DNA of 64,000 nt from Halostagnicola kamekurae (GTDB taxonomy: Archaea > Halobacteriota > Halobacteria > Halobacteriales > Natrialbaceae): contig NZ_FOZS01000002.1 in NCBI RefSeq assembly GCF_900116205.1, positions 868,001-932,000 of the forward strand. The letters run 5' to 3'. Positions 15,091 through 24,700 of this stretch are shown piece by piece (positions within the stretch are counted from its first letter, which is position 1; the number at the start of each line of letters is the position of its first letter). The notes beneath the pieces are model-generated. The model worked only from the letters and a program-made list of their open reading frames with translations, had not been told where the DNA came from and made no database searches. Both the position numbers and the translations under genes were made by a program.

Positions 15091-15771
15091 ATGACGCGAT
15101 CTGATCGGTCCGACGAGGAAGTCAAAGACACCGTCCAACAGTACTGGGACGGCCGCGCCGACTCGTTCGACGACGACAGCCAGCACGGGATTCACAGCGA
15201 CGAGCAACACGAGGCGTGGCTCTCGGTGCTTCGCGAGCGGACCGGCGAACCGCCACAGCGGGTGCTTGACCTGGGCTGTGGAACGGGGGTCGTCTCGCTG
15301 TTGTTGGCCGAACTCGGTCACGACGTTACGGGGGTCGACTTCTCGGAGGAAATGCTCGAGCGGGCTCGAGCGAAGGCCGAACGGACGGAGCTATCCGTCG
15401 ACTTCCGCCGCGGTGACGCGGAAGCGCTGGAACAGCCCGATGACGCCTACGATCTGGTGACGGGTCGCCATCTCATCTGGACGCTCCCGACCCCGCCGAA
15501 GGCGATAGAGGAGTGGCGTCGCGTCGTCCGACCGGGCGGGAAGATCGTGCTCATCGAAGGCCACTGGGACTTCGACGACCCGTTCGACGGCTACGAGGAA
15601 ATCCACGACGATCTCCCGCTGTACGACGGCCGCCCGCCCGAGGAATTAGCTGACTTCCTCGCGGAGCAGGGGCTCGAGAGCGTCGCGTACGAACCGCTGA
15701 TGGACGCTGTATACTGGGGAGAAGAACCGGACTACGAACAGTACGTCGCGGTCGGCGAAGTCCCCGAGTGA
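15091..15771 (+). CDS. class I SAM-dependent methyltransferase
   Basis: A 226-residue methyltransferase of the UbiE/Methyltransf_11 type. Motif I is RVLDLGCGTGVVSLLLAELG (residues ~57-76), the acidic strand end is VTGVDFSEEML, and the post-motif region is LVTGRHLIWTLPTPPKAIEEW then VVRPGGKIVLIEG. GGAGGT 8 nt before the ATG supports the start. The substrate cannot be told from sequence. It sits between the two cobalamin operons, convergent with cbiE, but has no precorrin-methyltransferase features, so a link to B12 is only positional. Confidence 0.9.
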   Translation: MTRSDRSDEEVKDTVQQYWDGRADSFDDDSQHGIHSDEQHEAWLSVLRERTGEPPQRVLDLGCGTGVVSLLLAELGHDVTGVDFSEEMLERARAKAERTELSVDFRRGDAEALEQPDDAYDLVTGRHLIWTLPTPPKAIEEWRRVVRPGGKIVLIEGHWDFDDPFDGYEEIHDDLPLYDGRPPEELADFLAEQGLESVAYEPLMDAVYWGEEPDYEQYVAVGEVPE

Positions 15772-15852
15772 GGGTCCCGGCCGGTGAAGTTCCCGGCTGG
15801 GGTTCCGGTCGGCGACGGCTCACCTGGGCCGCCGCGCGAAGTTCACGTTCTC

Positions 15853-16665
15853 TCAAGAGACCGGTTGTCTGACCGCCAGCACGACCAGATCGGAGAACGG
15901 CGTGTCCTCCGTTCCGGTCCCGCCCGCATGGTCCGATAGCTCGGCGAGCGAAAAGCGGTGAATTCGCTCGTCGTCGTGAGTCAACTTCTCGCACACCAGC
16001 GCCTCGAGATCCGGGTTCGCCCCGTTCTCGACCAGGAACTGCGCGATGTCACCGGGCATTCGATCGTAGGGCCTAGGCAACGCGAGCAGGTGCCGATCGT
16101 CCGCCGTGACCGCGGCGGCCAGCCGATCCATGTCGGCCTCGAGGTCGCCGCTCTTGTGGAGCGTGACGAACTCGGTGTCCTCCATCGGCGTCCGGGCGCG
16201 ACTGGCGGCCAGCTGGAGCGAGGAGATGCCGGGGATCACACGGAGGGGCGTCTCGGAATCTTCGCGCTCGACCGCGGATTGTACCTTCCCGACGAACTGA
16301 TAGCCCGAGTGGTTCGGATCGCCCATCGCGACGGCGGTTCCTGACTCGCCAGCCGCGACGCGCTCGGCGAATTCCTCGAGCGCGTCGACCTCGTCCTTGT
16401 ACCCGCAGGTCAGCAGGTCGGCGTCGGTCCGGTCCTCGACGAATTCCACGACGGTCGTGAAGCCGACGAGTACGTCGGCCTCGCGGATCGCGCGTTCGCC
16501 GCGGGGCGTGAGGTACTCGAGGTTGCCCGGTCCGACGCCGACGGCGTAGACTGGCTTCGTCGAACCGGTTTCGCCCCTTCCAGCTTCGTCGATGTCAGGC
16601 TCCGGTGCTCCCGCCGCGAACGTCGCCGGATCCGGGCCGCTCTCGAGGTCGTACTCGTCGCTCAT
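15853..16665 (-). CDS. cbiE: cobalt-precorrin-7 C5-methyltransferase CbiE
   Basis: SAM-dependent C5 methyltransferase acting with CbiT. Motifs are YAVGVGPGNLEYLTPRG, VLVGFTTVVEF, AVAMGDPNHSGYQFVG, VIPGISSLQLAASRA and ALPRPYDRMPGDIAQFL. I place the start at 16665 (MSDEYDLESG), where the ATG overlaps the cbiC stop by 4 nt; the frame is open further upstream but those codons overlap cbiC. The length is 270 aa with a ~35-residue acidic N-terminal tail. It is the last gene of the cobN operon. Confidence 0.94.
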   Translation of the reverse strand: MSDEYDLESGPDPATFAAGAPEPDIDEAGRGETGSTKPVYAVGVGPGNLEYLTPRGERAIREADVLVGFTTVVEFVEDRTDADLLTCGYKDEVDALEEFAERVAAGESGTAVAMGDPNHSGYQFVGKVQSAVEREDSETPLRVIPGISSLQLAASRARTPMEDTEFVTLHKSGDLEADMDRLAAAVTADDRHLLALPRPYDRMPGDIAQFLVENGANPDLEALVCEKLTHDDERIHRFSLAELSDHAGGTGTEDTPFSDLVVLAVRQPVS

Positions 16666-17453
16666 CGGTCCTCGTCGGTTGTTTCGGCAGCCCGTTCGAC
16701 CGCCGACAGGTCCAACTCGAGGTCGTCCGTTCGAACGTCTTTCGCGACGTGGATCAGTTCGTTCGTCAGCGCGGCCGCGAGCCCGCTCCCGCCGCGGCGG
16801 CCGACGTTTGTTATCGCGGGGACGCCGTACTCCGCGCTGATCTCGCGGATGCGCTCCCGACTCTCTTCGGCCTTGACGAAGCCGACGGGCGTCGCGACGA
16901 CGGCGGCCGGTCGCGTGCCGTCCTCGATGCAGTCCGCGAGGGCGAAGGCCGCGGTCGGCGCATTTCCGACGACCGCGATCGCACCGTCGTAGACGCCCTG
17001 CTTGTCCAACTCGAGGACTGACGCAGCGGTCCGAGTCATGCCGGTTTCGGCCGCCAACTCGGTCCCGTTTCCGATCGCCTTGCGCTTCTCGCAATTGTGT
17101 CCTCTCCCCGTGATGCCGGCTCTGGACATCGTGATGTCGGTGACGATGGTGGCTTCCGCGAGCACCGCTCGAGCGCCCGCCCGAACCGGTGCGTCTTCGT
17201 CGTCGCCGAGTTCGTCGGCCCCCGTGAACTCGAGGAGGTGCTGGAACTCGATGTCGCCCATGGAGTGGACCGACTTCTGGCGAATCCGGTCGGCCAGCGT
17301 CTCGTCGGGGACAAACTGGCGAACGATGTCCATGCTCGTTTCCGCGATGTCCATCGCGTTCTGCGTCGTCGCGCCGAGGTCGGCGTACTCTCGTTCGAAA
17401 TTCGCTTCTCCGTCCGTCGTATCCGCCCCCGCCTGCTCAGTCTGCTCAGTCAT
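16662..17453 (-). CDS. cbiC: cobalt-precorrin-8 methylmutase CbiC
   Basis: Moves the C11 methyl group to C12 to form cobyrinate. It has the family's KSVHSMGDIEFQHLL with the catalytic His (around residue 86), TDITMSRAGI, NAPTAAFALAD and ATPVGFVKAEESRE. The 263-aa length includes an acidic N-terminal extension of about 25 residues. It overlaps cobN upstream by 8 nt and cbiE downstream by 4 nt, so all three are one transcript. Confidence 0.95.
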   Translation of the reverse strand: MTEQTEQAGADTTDGEANFEREYADLGATTQNAMDIAETSMDIVRQFVPDETLADRIRQKSVHSMGDIEFQHLLEFTGADELGDDEDAPVRAGARAVLAEATIVTDITMSRAGITGRGHNCEKRKAIGNGTELAAETGMTRTAASVLELDKQGVYDGAIAVVGNAPTAAFALADCIEDGTRPAAVVATPVGFVKAEESRERIREISAEYGVPAITNVGRRGGSGLAAALTNELIHVAKDVRTDDLELDLSAVERAAETTDEDR

Positions 17454-20400
17454 CGTTCGTCACCCCCGCGCCGACGGCCTCGTTGGTCGTTCTGGCCTCG
17501 AGATCGCCCTCGACGCGCAGGTTGATGTCCCGCAGGCGGTCGGCGGTCTCCTCGTCGGCGTCCCACAGGTCCCGGTCGATCGCCTCGAGCAGGGTGTCCG
17601 AGATGGACTCGAGCGCCCACGGGTTCACGTCGCGCATCCACTCCTGTCGATCCTCGTCGAAGGCGTACTTCTCGGCGACCTCTTCCCAGAGCGTGTCCGA
17701 GACGACGCCCGTCGTGGCGTCCCAGCCCAGCGTCACGTCGACGGTCGTCGAGAGGTCTCCCGCGCCCTTGTAGCCGTGTTCCTCCATCGACTCGAGCCAG
17801 TCCGGGTTCAACACGCGGGCCCGCATCGACTTGCGGACCTTCTCCTCGTTGGTGTAGACGTCCACGTTGTCGGGGTCCGAGGAATCGCCGACGTAGGACG
17901 CCGGCTCCTCGCCCGAAATCTCGGTCACGGCCGAGATGAACCCGCCGTGGAAGGCGTACCAGTCCGAGGAGTCGAACTCGTCCTGTTCCATCGTGTCCTC
18001 GAGTTTGACCGTCGCGTCGACGCTCGAGAGCCGGCGCTCGAAGGCGTCGTGGGCATCCGAGACGCGGCCGCGCGATCCCATGGCGTAGCCGCCCCACTGG
18101 ACGTACACGCTCGCGAGGTCGCTCCGATCGTCCCAGTTGCCTTCGTCGACGGCCTTGTTCGTCCCGGCTCCGTAGCCGCCGGGTCGGGTGGTGAAGACGC
18201 GGTGTTTGGCCGCTTTTCGCGCATCGCTCGCGTCGAGTCCCTCCTCGTCCTCGAGTTCGGCCTGCTCCTCTTCGACGTGTTTCTTCACGTAGTTCATCTC
18301 GAGTGGCTCCTCGAGGTCGACGACCGCGTCCACCGCGTCGTGGATAACGCCCGCGGCGGCGGGGAAGGCGTCGCGGAAGAGCCCCGAAACGCGCGTCGTC
18401 ACGTCGATTCTGGGACGATCGAGCTCCTCGAGCGGGATCGGCTCCACGTCGTCGATCCGCCCCGCGTCGGTCCACTGCGGTTCGACGCCCATCATCGCCA
18501 GCACCTGAGCGATCGTCTCGCCGCGGGTGCGAACGGTCGGGGTCCCCCACGCGACCACGCCGATCTCTTCGGGGTACTCGCCGCTCTCGTCGTGGTGGCG
18601 CTCGAGGACGCCTTCTGCGACCTCGCTGCCGACCTGCCAAGCGGCCTTCGCCGGTACCTTCCGCGGATCGAGCGTGTAGAAGTTCCGCGCCGTCGGGAGC
18701 AGGTCGACCCCGCCGCGAGTCGGCGCACCGGAGCCGCCCGGCGGCACGTACTCGCCCTCGAGGGCGTCCGCGGTTCGGGGAATCTCGTCCTCGGACCCCT
18801 GCACGCGCGGCTGTGCTTCCTCGCAGATGTACGCGAGCACTTCTCGGAGGTCGTCGTGGGCGCCGGACTTCGCCCGCGCGTCGCCGATCGTCTCGAGGTC
18901 GACGACGAGCAGGTTCATGTTGACCTCGTCCTCGGGACCGCCGTCGACCTCGCTCTCGGGGACGTCGAAATCGTTCGCGGCGAGCGTCTCGAGCAGTTCG
19001 ACGCTGGTCTCGAAGACGCGATCGGACGCCTCGGCGTAGGTCATCCCGAGGTCGTCGTCGTAGGTTCCCGGCGAGTCGAGCATCGCTTCGTAATCGACTC
19101 CCAACACGCCGGCGACGCTCTCGCGGAGACTCGGCGCGCCCGGGTTCTCGAGTCGCGTGAGCGCGACCAGATACTCGATCAGTCGCTCGCCCTCCGGCGG
19201 TTCGGACATCGTGTGCAGTCCGAGCCGAATCTGGGTCGTCTTGACGTCCGTGAGGTACTCGTGGATTCGCTCGACGAGGTCGTCTATCTCGAGGTCGTCG
19301 CCGGCGACGTCGCCTTCCGCGAGCGTGGTTCCCGACTCCTCCGGTCCGCGGACTTCGACCTTTTCGTCTATCTCTCCCGCGATACCTAACTCAACCGCGA
19401 GGTCGAGTTCCTCGACCGTCTCCCGGATGAGCCTCTCGAGGTGCTCGCCGTCGTCCGCGCGGGCGTCTTCCATCCCCGCTTCGCGGTACTGATTCGCCAG
19501 TTCCTCGAGTTCCGACAGTTCGTCGTAGGTCCCCGCGTTTCGCATGACCGGGGTGAGGTAGTCCACGATCGCGGCGTAGGATCGACGCTTCGCCTGCGTT
19601 CCCTCGCCGGGGTTGTTCACGATGTAGGGGTAGACGTTCGGCAGGTCGTCGATCAGCTGGTCGGGCGCGCTCTCGCCGTCGAGGCCGACGGTCTTGCCGG
19701 GGAGCCACTCGAGGCTCCCGTGGGTGCCCAGGTGGACGACGGCGTCGGCGTCGTAGGTGTTGCGCATCCAACTGTAGAACGCGTAGTAGTCGTGGGGCGG
19801 CTGGAGATCCGAATCGTGGTACACCTTCGAAGGATCCATCCCGAACCCGCGCGGGGGCTGGACCGTGACGAGGACGTTGCCGAACTCGACGCCCGGTATC
19901 GCGAACGGCCGGTCCGGCGCTTCGCCCCACTCCTCGAGGACGTTCTCTCGAAACCGCTCGTCCGCGTCGGCAAACCAGTCGGCGTACTGGTCGCTCGAGA
20001 CCACATCAACGGAAAGCTCTCGAACGTCTTCCGGCGCGACCCAGCGGTCCTCGAGCGTGAGCTGTGCGGTCAGGTTCTCGACGAGCGACTGTCCGCTCTC
20101 GGGCAGTTCGCCACCGAGGTCGTAGTTTCGGGCCTCGAGTTCGGAGAGCAGATTCACGGTGCTCTCGGGCGAGTCGAGGCCGAACGCGGTCCCGATCCCG
20201 TCGTCGCTCGGCGGGTAGTTGTGCAGGACGACGGCGACCTTCTTCTCCTCGTTGGGCGTGTGGCGAAGCTCGGCCCAGTTGACCGCGAGGCGCGTCGCGT
20301 GGTCGATTCGATCCTCGATCGGGTAGTGGTGTTTCGGCGCGCTGCCGATTCCGGCCTCGTCATCGGTTCGCTCCTTGCCTGAGATCGGGTGTGTGATGAC

Positions 20401-21405
20401 GTTGCCGTCGAACTCCGGCAGCGCGACGGACAGCGCGAGTTCGAACCCCATCACGCCCGTATCGTTCGACTCGTACCTCGAGCGCGAGCGCATCGTCGTG
20501 ATCGTCTGGAGGACGGGCACGCCGAGGCGATCCAGAAAGACGTCCTCCGCGGAATTGCCCTCGTCGCTCGCCGAGCGGCCCCGTTCGTCCATCGAGAGCG
20601 AGAACATGAACGAGGAGAGCACGGCGTCGACGATCGGCTCGCCACCGGCGGTTTCATCACTTTCTCGAGGCGTCTTCGACGCCTCGCCGTTGTCACTCTC
20701 GAGGAGCCAGTTGTCGGTCACCCACTCGGCGTCCTCTTGCTCGTCGGTGTCGGTCGCCGGGTTACAGAATATCGGCAGCGCGTTCGCACCCTGCTCCTCG
20801 AGCGCTCGCACCTGCGCGTCGACGTAGCGGGTGTTCTCGTGGGTCCAATGGGATTCGTAGAACCAGACGGCGACCGTCGGCCGTTCAGGGTCGAAGGTTT
20901 CGAGGAGTTCCTCGTACTCGACGCCCGGATAGTCGGGGTGGTAGACGCCCTCTGTCGGGAGCGCGGTGGGATCGGCGTACTCGCCCGCGAGATCGCTGTC
21001 GTCACCGTCGCCGTACTCCGAGACGAGGTATCGACACAGGTTCTCGACGTTGATCGTTCCGCCCTTCTCGAGGTAGTCGTACGCGAGATCGCGGTGCGAG
21101 TCGGCGACGGTCGTGTCCTCGAAGGCGAAGGCGTCGCCGGTCGCCTTCACGACGAGCGGAACCCCCGCCTCTGTGAGTTCTGCCGTCGCGTAGTCGTAGC
21201 CCGGCATACTGTCTTCGGCCCCGTGGAGCCAGAAGATCGCGGCCGTCGCGTCGGTCAACTCGTCGACGAACGCCTCGATCGACGCCTCGTCGTCCAGATC
21301 CGACTCGGATCTGACGACCAGTTCGATGCCCTCGAGGCGCGCCGCGGCCTCGCCGATCGACCCGAGTTCGTTCTCGGTCGCAGTGTAGATCCCAATGGAT
21401 GCCAT
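17446..21405 (-). CDS. cobN: cobaltochelatase large subunit CobN
   Basis: The 1319-residue porphyrin/corrin-binding subunit of an ATP-dependent cobaltochelatase of the CobN/BchH family. Recognisable blocks are AIFWLHGAEDSMPGYDY near the N-terminus, VWFYESHWTHENTRY, VVLHNYPPSDDGIGTAFGLDSP, VVHLGTHGSLEWLPGK, YPYIVNNPGEGTQAKRR, EIGVVAWGTPTVRTRGETIAQVLAMMG and GYGAGTNKAV. The start at 21405 (MASIGIYTATENELG) is 34 nt from the divergent ATPase start, so the two promoters overlap. It heads cobN-cbiC-cbiE. Since CbiX is also present, the organism has both early- and late-type cobalt insertion enzymes. Confidence 0.95.
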   Translation of the reverse strand: MASIGIYTATENELGSIGEAAARLEGIELVVRSESDLDDEASIEAFVDELTDATAAIFWLHGAEDSMPGYDYATAELTEAGVPLVVKATGDAFAFEDTTVADSHRDLAYDYLEKGGTINVENLCRYLVSEYGDGDDSDLAGEYADPTALPTEGVYHPDYPGVEYEELLETFDPERPTVAVWFYESHWTHENTRYVDAQVRALEEQGANALPIFCNPATDTDEQEDAEWVTDNWLLESDNGEASKTPRESDETAGGEPIVDAVLSSFMFSLSMDERGRSASDEGNSAEDVFLDRLGVPVLQTITTMRSRSRYESNDTGVMGFELALSVALPEFDGNVITHPISGKERTDDEAGIGSAPKHHYPIEDRIDHATRLAVNWAELRHTPNEEKKVAVVLHNYPPSDDGIGTAFGLDSPESTVNLLSELEARNYDLGGELPESGQSLVENLTAQLTLEDRWVAPEDVRELSVDVVSSDQYADWFADADERFRENVLEEWGEAPDRPFAIPGVEFGNVLVTVQPPRGFGMDPSKVYHDSDLQPPHDYYAFYSWMRNTYDADAVVHLGTHGSLEWLPGKTVGLDGESAPDQLIDDLPNVYPYIVNNPGEGTQAKRRSYAAIVDYLTPVMRNAGTYDELSELEELANQYREAGMEDARADDGEHLERLIRETVEELDLAVELGIAGEIDEKVEVRGPEESGTTLAEGDVAGDDLEIDDLVERIHEYLTDVKTTQIRLGLHTMSEPPEGERLIEYLVALTRLENPGAPSLRESVAGVLGVDYEAMLDSPGTYDDDLGMTYAEASDRVFETSVELLETLAANDFDVPESEVDGGPEDEVNMNLLVVDLETIGDARAKSGAHDDLREVLAYICEEAQPRVQGSEDEIPRTADALEGEYVPPGGSGAPTRGGVDLLPTARNFYTLDPRKVPAKAAWQVGSEVAEGVLERHHDESGEYPEEIGVVAWGTPTVRTRGETIAQVLAMMGVEPQWTDAGRIDDVEPIPLEELDRPRIDVTTRVSGLFRDAFPAAAGVIHDAVDAVVDLEEPLEMNYVKKHVEEEQAELEDEEGLDASDARKAAKHRVFTTRPGGYGAGTNKAVDEGNWDDRSDLASVYVQWGGYAMGSRGRVSDAHDAFERRLSSVDATVKLEDTMEQDEFDSSDWYAFHGGFISAVTEISGEEPASYVGDSSDPDNVDVYTNEEKVRKSMRARVLNPDWLESMEEHGYKGAGDLSTTVDVTLGWDATTGVVSDTLWEEVAEKYAFDEDRQEWMRDVNPWALESISDTLLEAIDRDLWDADEETADRLRDINLRVEGDLEARTTNEAVGAGVTNDD

Positions 21406-21409
21406 CGTG

Positions 21410-21417
21410 TTTTTAAA
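21410..21417 (+). promoter_or_regulatory. TATA box in the 34-bp cobN/chlID divergent promoter
   Basis: TTTTTAAA lies 23-30 nt before the ATG at 21440, ideal for a leaderless transcript of the chelatase ATPase. In the cobN direction the intergenic CTAATAC at about -25 to -31 (plus positions ~21429-21435) is the best TATA candidate. The two start codons are only 34 bp apart, so initiation in the two directions must be mutually exclusive or coordinated. Confidence 0.6.
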
Positions 21418-21439
21418 CCTCTATTGTATTAGCGCAAGC

Positions 21440-23713
21440 ATGGTTGCAAACGCTGGAGGCAAAAAGCTATCGTCACTCCCCTTTCCAGCGATCGTCGGGC
21501 AGGAGGAACTCAAGCGGGTGTTGCTCGCCGTCGCCGTCAACGACGACCTCGACGGCGCGCTCGTCGCGGGAGAAAAAGGAACCGCGAAGTCGACGGCCGT
21601 TCGCGGGCTGACCGATCTGCTCCCCGAACAGCGGGCCGTCGCCGACTGTCCGTACGGCTGTTCGCCGGACGATCCGCGCCTGCAGTGTACGGACTGTCGG
21701 GCGCGGACGAACGACGGGGAAATCACCGGCGCTCGAGCCGAGGTGCCGATCGAGACGCGGCCGGTTCCGCTCGTCACACTCCCGCTCGGCGCCACCCGGG
21801 ATCGCGTCGTCGGAACCCTCTCCGTCGAGGACGCGCTCGCTGGCGAGGCCGACTTCGACCCCGGCCTGTTAGCCCGCGCACACCGGGGCATCCTCTACGT
21901 CGACGAGGTCAATCTCCTCGATGATCACCTGGTTGACATCATCCTCGACGCCGCGGCGAGCGGGGTCAACGCCGTCGAGCGGGACGGTATGAGCGTCTCT
22001 CATCCCGCCGAGTTCACGCTGGTCGGGACGATGAACCCCGAGGAGGGCGACCTCCGCCCGCAGCTTCGAGACCGCTTCGCGCTGCAGGCGACCGTCGAGG
22101 GCTGCCGGGAGATCGAAGACCGCGTCGAGATCATCGACCGCTCGCTCGGCCTCGGACTGGAGCCCGACGACTCCACCGCCGAGTACGCCGCCGACGTTCG
22201 AACCCTCCGAAACGACCTCGCGGAAGCCCGCGAGCGGCTTCCGTCGGTCGACCTCCCCGCCGACTTCAAAGCCGACATCGCCCGCCTCTGTCTCGAGGCC
22301 GGCGTCGACGGCCACCGCGGCGACGTCGCCACCGCCAGAACGGCCAGAACGATCGCCGCACTCGAGGGGCGGACGACCGTCATCGAACCCGACGTCCGCG
22401 AAGCCGCTTCGTACACCCTCCCCCACCGGCTTCGGAGTACCCCCTTCGAGGAGACTCCGGATCTCGAGGACCTGCTCGAAGAGGAGTTCGAGGGCTCCGA
22501 CGACGCCGAGAGCGAATCGGACGATACGAACGACGGAGAGGGCGACGACGGTGCGGAAAACGGTAGCAACGACGCCGAAACTGCGGAGGATGGTGGCGAC
22601 GCTGAGAAAGACCACGACGAAGGTGCGGAACGGGGAAACGACGGTGGAAACGATGGCGACGGCGGCGAACAGGACTCAGCGCGCGAACAGCCGAACGGGC
22701 CGTCGCCGGCTGAAGCCCCCGACAACGGTGAATCGGCGAGCGGCGAGTCCGATTCCTCGAGCGACCCGCGAGCCGACGCGGAACCCGAAACCGGCGGGAG
22801 TGACGATGAGAGCTACCGCGACGATAGTCACGAAGACGGCAGCGGCGATGGAGATGGCGATGACGACAGCACCGACGAGACGGCGACCCCGTTGCTACCC
22901 GGCCAGCGGGCCGAGATCGGCGAGGCGGACGCACCGAATCTCGAGGTCGAGTCCGCGGTCGAGACTCGCGGCGACGCGTCCGGCGGCGCTCGAGCGAGCG
23001 CAACCCCAACCTCGGACGGCCGGGGGGCTCGCGTTCGGACCGAACCTGTTTCCGAGGGCGACGGCGGAGGGTCGATCGATGCGGCCGCCTCCGTCCGATC
23101 GGCGGCGAGTCGCGGCGAGTCGACCGTCGGCGAGCGGGACCTCCGTCGGTCCGTGCGAAGCGGCGACGCCGCGGTGACGATCGTGTTCGCGGTTGACGCG
23201 AGCGCCTCGATGGCCCCCGCGATGCGGACGGCCAAGGGCGTCGTCCTCGAGTTGCTTCGAGACAGCTACCAGCACCGTGACGAGGTCGCGTTCGTCGCGT
23301 TTGCGGGAGACGACGCCGACGTGTTGCTTCCCCCGACCGACAGCGTCACGCTCGCCGCGCGCCACCTCAAGGACCTCCCCTCCGGCGATCGCACGCCGCT
23401 TCCGGCGGGCCTCGAGACGACCCGGTCGGTCCTCGAGCGGACGGACGCCGAGGCGTCGGTCGTCGTGCTCGTCACCGACGGCGGGGCGAACGTCGCGGAC
23501 GAAACCTCGAGTCCGACGGAGGCGACGCGGCGGGCAGCCAGACGGCTCCGCGCCGTGGGTGCGTCGGTCGTCGTCGTCGACGCGGGAGATGACTCTCGAT
23601 CGGGGCTCTCCGAACTCGTCGCCGCCGAAACGGACGGCGAACTCGTCTCGCTGTCGTCGCTCTCGGTCGAAACGGTGCGTTCGGCCGCGGAATCGGCCAC
23701 GAAGACGGAGTAA
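21440..23713 (+). CDS. fused ChlI/ChlD-type chelatase ATPase with VWA domain (CobN partner)
   Basis: AAA+ motor subunit for the cobaltochelatase. Residues ~10-340 are a ChlI/BchI module with Walker A GEKGTAKST (~44-52), a CPYGC...CTDC cysteine cluster (~75-95) and Walker B region ILYVDEVNLLDDHL. Residues ~350-500 are an acidic disordered linker. From ~575 there is a von Willebrand A domain with the MIDAS motif DASAS and VVLVTDGGAN. One polypeptide therefore replaces CobS and CobT. I start it at the ATG at 21440 because of the TATA spacing; an upstream frame extension to 21395 overlaps cobN. It is divergent from cobN. Confidence 0.92.
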   Translation: MVANAGGKKLSSLPFPAIVGQEELKRVLLAVAVNDDLDGALVAGEKGTAKSTAVRGLTDLLPEQRAVADCPYGCSPDDPRLQCTDCRARTNDGEITGARAEVPIETRPVPLVTLPLGATRDRVVGTLSVEDALAGEADFDPGLLARAHRGILYVDEVNLLDDHLVDIILDAAASGVNAVERDGMSVSHPAEFTLVGTMNPEEGDLRPQLRDRFALQATVEGCREIEDRVEIIDRSLGLGLEPDDSTAEYAADVRTLRNDLAEARERLPSVDLPADFKADIARLCLEAGVDGHRGDVATARTARTIAALEGRTTVIEPDVREAASYTLPHRLRSTPFEETPDLEDLLEEEFEGSDDAESESDDTNDGEGDDGAENGSNDAETAEDGGDAEKDHDEGAERGNDGGNDGDGGEQDSAREQPNGPSPAEAPDNGESASGESDSSSDPRADAEPETGGSDDESYRDDSHEDGSGDGDGDDDSTDETATPLLPGQRAEIGEADAPNLEVESAVETRGDASGGARASATPTSDGRGARVRTEPVSEGDGGGSIDAAASVRSAASRGESTVGERDLRRSVRSGDAAVTIVFAVDASASMAPAMRTAKGVVLELLRDSYQHRDEVAFVAFAGDDADVLLPPTDSVTLAARHLKDLPSGDRTPLPAGLETTRSVLERTDAEASVVVLVTDGGANVADETSSPTEATRRAARRLRAVGASVVVVDAGDDSRSGLSELVAAETDGELVSLSSLSVETVRSAAESATKTE

Positions 23714-23806
23714 CTCGAGGCGGTCCCGACTGTACGGGCAGTCAGAGAGGAGGTACCGTAATAGCTCGAAAATTTACTGCGGTCGCGCGCCGGCGAACCG
23801 CAACTA

Positions 23807-24076
23807 TTACTCGTCGAACAGCTCGTCGACGGCCGCTCTGGCCGCCAGCGCCGCCTCGTCGGCGACGGCGTCCGGATCGGCCTCGTCTTCTGGCGCGTTG
23901 AGGTAGACGTCGACCTCGAGCACGCCGTCTTCGAAGACGACCGTCACGTCGTAATCGCGGACCGCCGACTGTTTGTACGCCGAGAAAATTCGTTCCTCCG
24001 CCGCGTCGGAGGCGGTCTGTACGACCGTCTCCGGGTCCGGATCGGCGTTCGCGTCTGTCTCCGTGTCTGTATTCAT
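23807..24076 (-). CDS. DUF3194 family protein
   Basis: An 89-residue acidic protein, recognised as the DUF3194 family that accompanies prefoldin beta in archaea. It has a DYDVTVVFEDGVLEVDVYLN beta-hairpin and a C-terminal helix. On the minus strand CTTTTTAG lies about 35-41 nt upstream, so it probably has its own promoter although it follows pfdB by 106 nt. Function unknown. Confidence 0.85.
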   Translation of the reverse strand: MNTDTETDANADPDPETVVQTASDAAEERIFSAYKQSAVRDYDVTVVFEDGVLEVDVYLNAPEDEADPDAVADEAALAARAAVDELFDE

Positions 24077-24182
24077 TGCTGGCTCTGTTGTCGATGTGGT
24101 GGTACCGCCCTAAAAAGTGGGGCGACTGGGGATCGAATCCCGATTCGGGTCGCGTTCGATCGGTTTCGCGTTCGAGATCAGT

Positions 24183-24584
24183 TTACGCGCCGCCTGCGCC
24201 CGGACCGCCCGGGCCGGCCGGGCCGCCCATGCCGCCGCCAGCGCCGCCGAGCATCTGCTCGAGTTCTTCCTGCAGGGACTCGAACTGATCCTGCACTCGT
24301 TCTTCCTGCTTTTCGAGGGTCTCGAGGCGAATCTCGAGATTGTCGACTTTCTCGTCGAGGTCGTCTTCGGCCTCGTCGTAGTCGGTCTCGACGAGGAGTT
24401 CGCCGACCTGCCGGTACATGGTCGTCTCGTCGTCGATGTTCTCGAGTTCCTCGAGCGCGTTCTCGGCGTCGGTCAGCGAGGATTCGGCCTCCTGCTTCTG
24501 GACGGCGACCGTCTGGGCGGTCTCCTGGAGGTCCTGTAGCTCCTCGATTTTCTCCTGTGCTTCCGGCGGCAGGTTTCCTTGCAT
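24183..24584 (-). CDS. pfdB: prefoldin subunit beta
   Basis: Beta subunit of the hexameric archaeal prefoldin, which passes unfolded proteins to the thermosome. The 133-residue protein has two long coiled-coil helices (residues ~8-55 and ~75-115) joined by a hairpin ([19 protein letters not shown]), the beta-prefoldin layout. The C-terminus is a Gly/Pro-rich tail ([14 protein letters not shown]) of a kind also seen on chaperone subunits. A TTTATC box lies at -30 to -25. Confidence 0.96.
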   Translation of the reverse strand: MQGNLPPEAQEKIEELQDLQETAQTVAVQKQEAESSLTDAENALEELENIDDETTMYRQVGELLVETDYDEAEDDLDEKVDNLEIRLETLEKQEERVQDQFESLQEELEQMLGGAGGGMGGPAGPGGPGAGGA

Positions 24585-24608
24585 ACCCCGACCGAAGCCC
24601 TCCGGACT

Positions 24609-24615
24609 GATAAAG
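24609..24615 (-). promoter_or_regulatory. TATA box of pfdB
   Basis: Reads CTTTATC on the minus strand, ending 25 nt before the pfdB ATG, ideal leaderless spacing. Confidence 0.6.
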
Positions 24616-24700
24616 CCAAGCTTTGCGTTCGACCGGCACTCGCGACCGTTCGGTCGGCGGCCGATTGACCGGCCGTAGTTCGCTCGCGGCCGTCTGCTCG

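Noticed and set aside
16666..17094. Upstream extension of the cbiE frame
   Set aside because: It overlaps cbiC in another frame and has Arg-rich shadow composition; the ATGA overlap at 16662-16665 gives a better start.
17002..19389. Long plus-strand open frame (about 795 codons) opposite cobN
   Set aside because: It is the antisense shadow of cobN, caused by high GC3; the opposite strand has unambiguous CobN motifs.
24113..24165. tRNA-like T-loop (GGGATTCGATCCC on the minus strand) upstream of the DUF3194 gene
   Set aside because: The flanking bases do not pair as a 5-bp T-stem, and no matching acceptor or anticodon arm lies within 90 nt; the region overlaps the pfdB end and the DUF3194 promoter.
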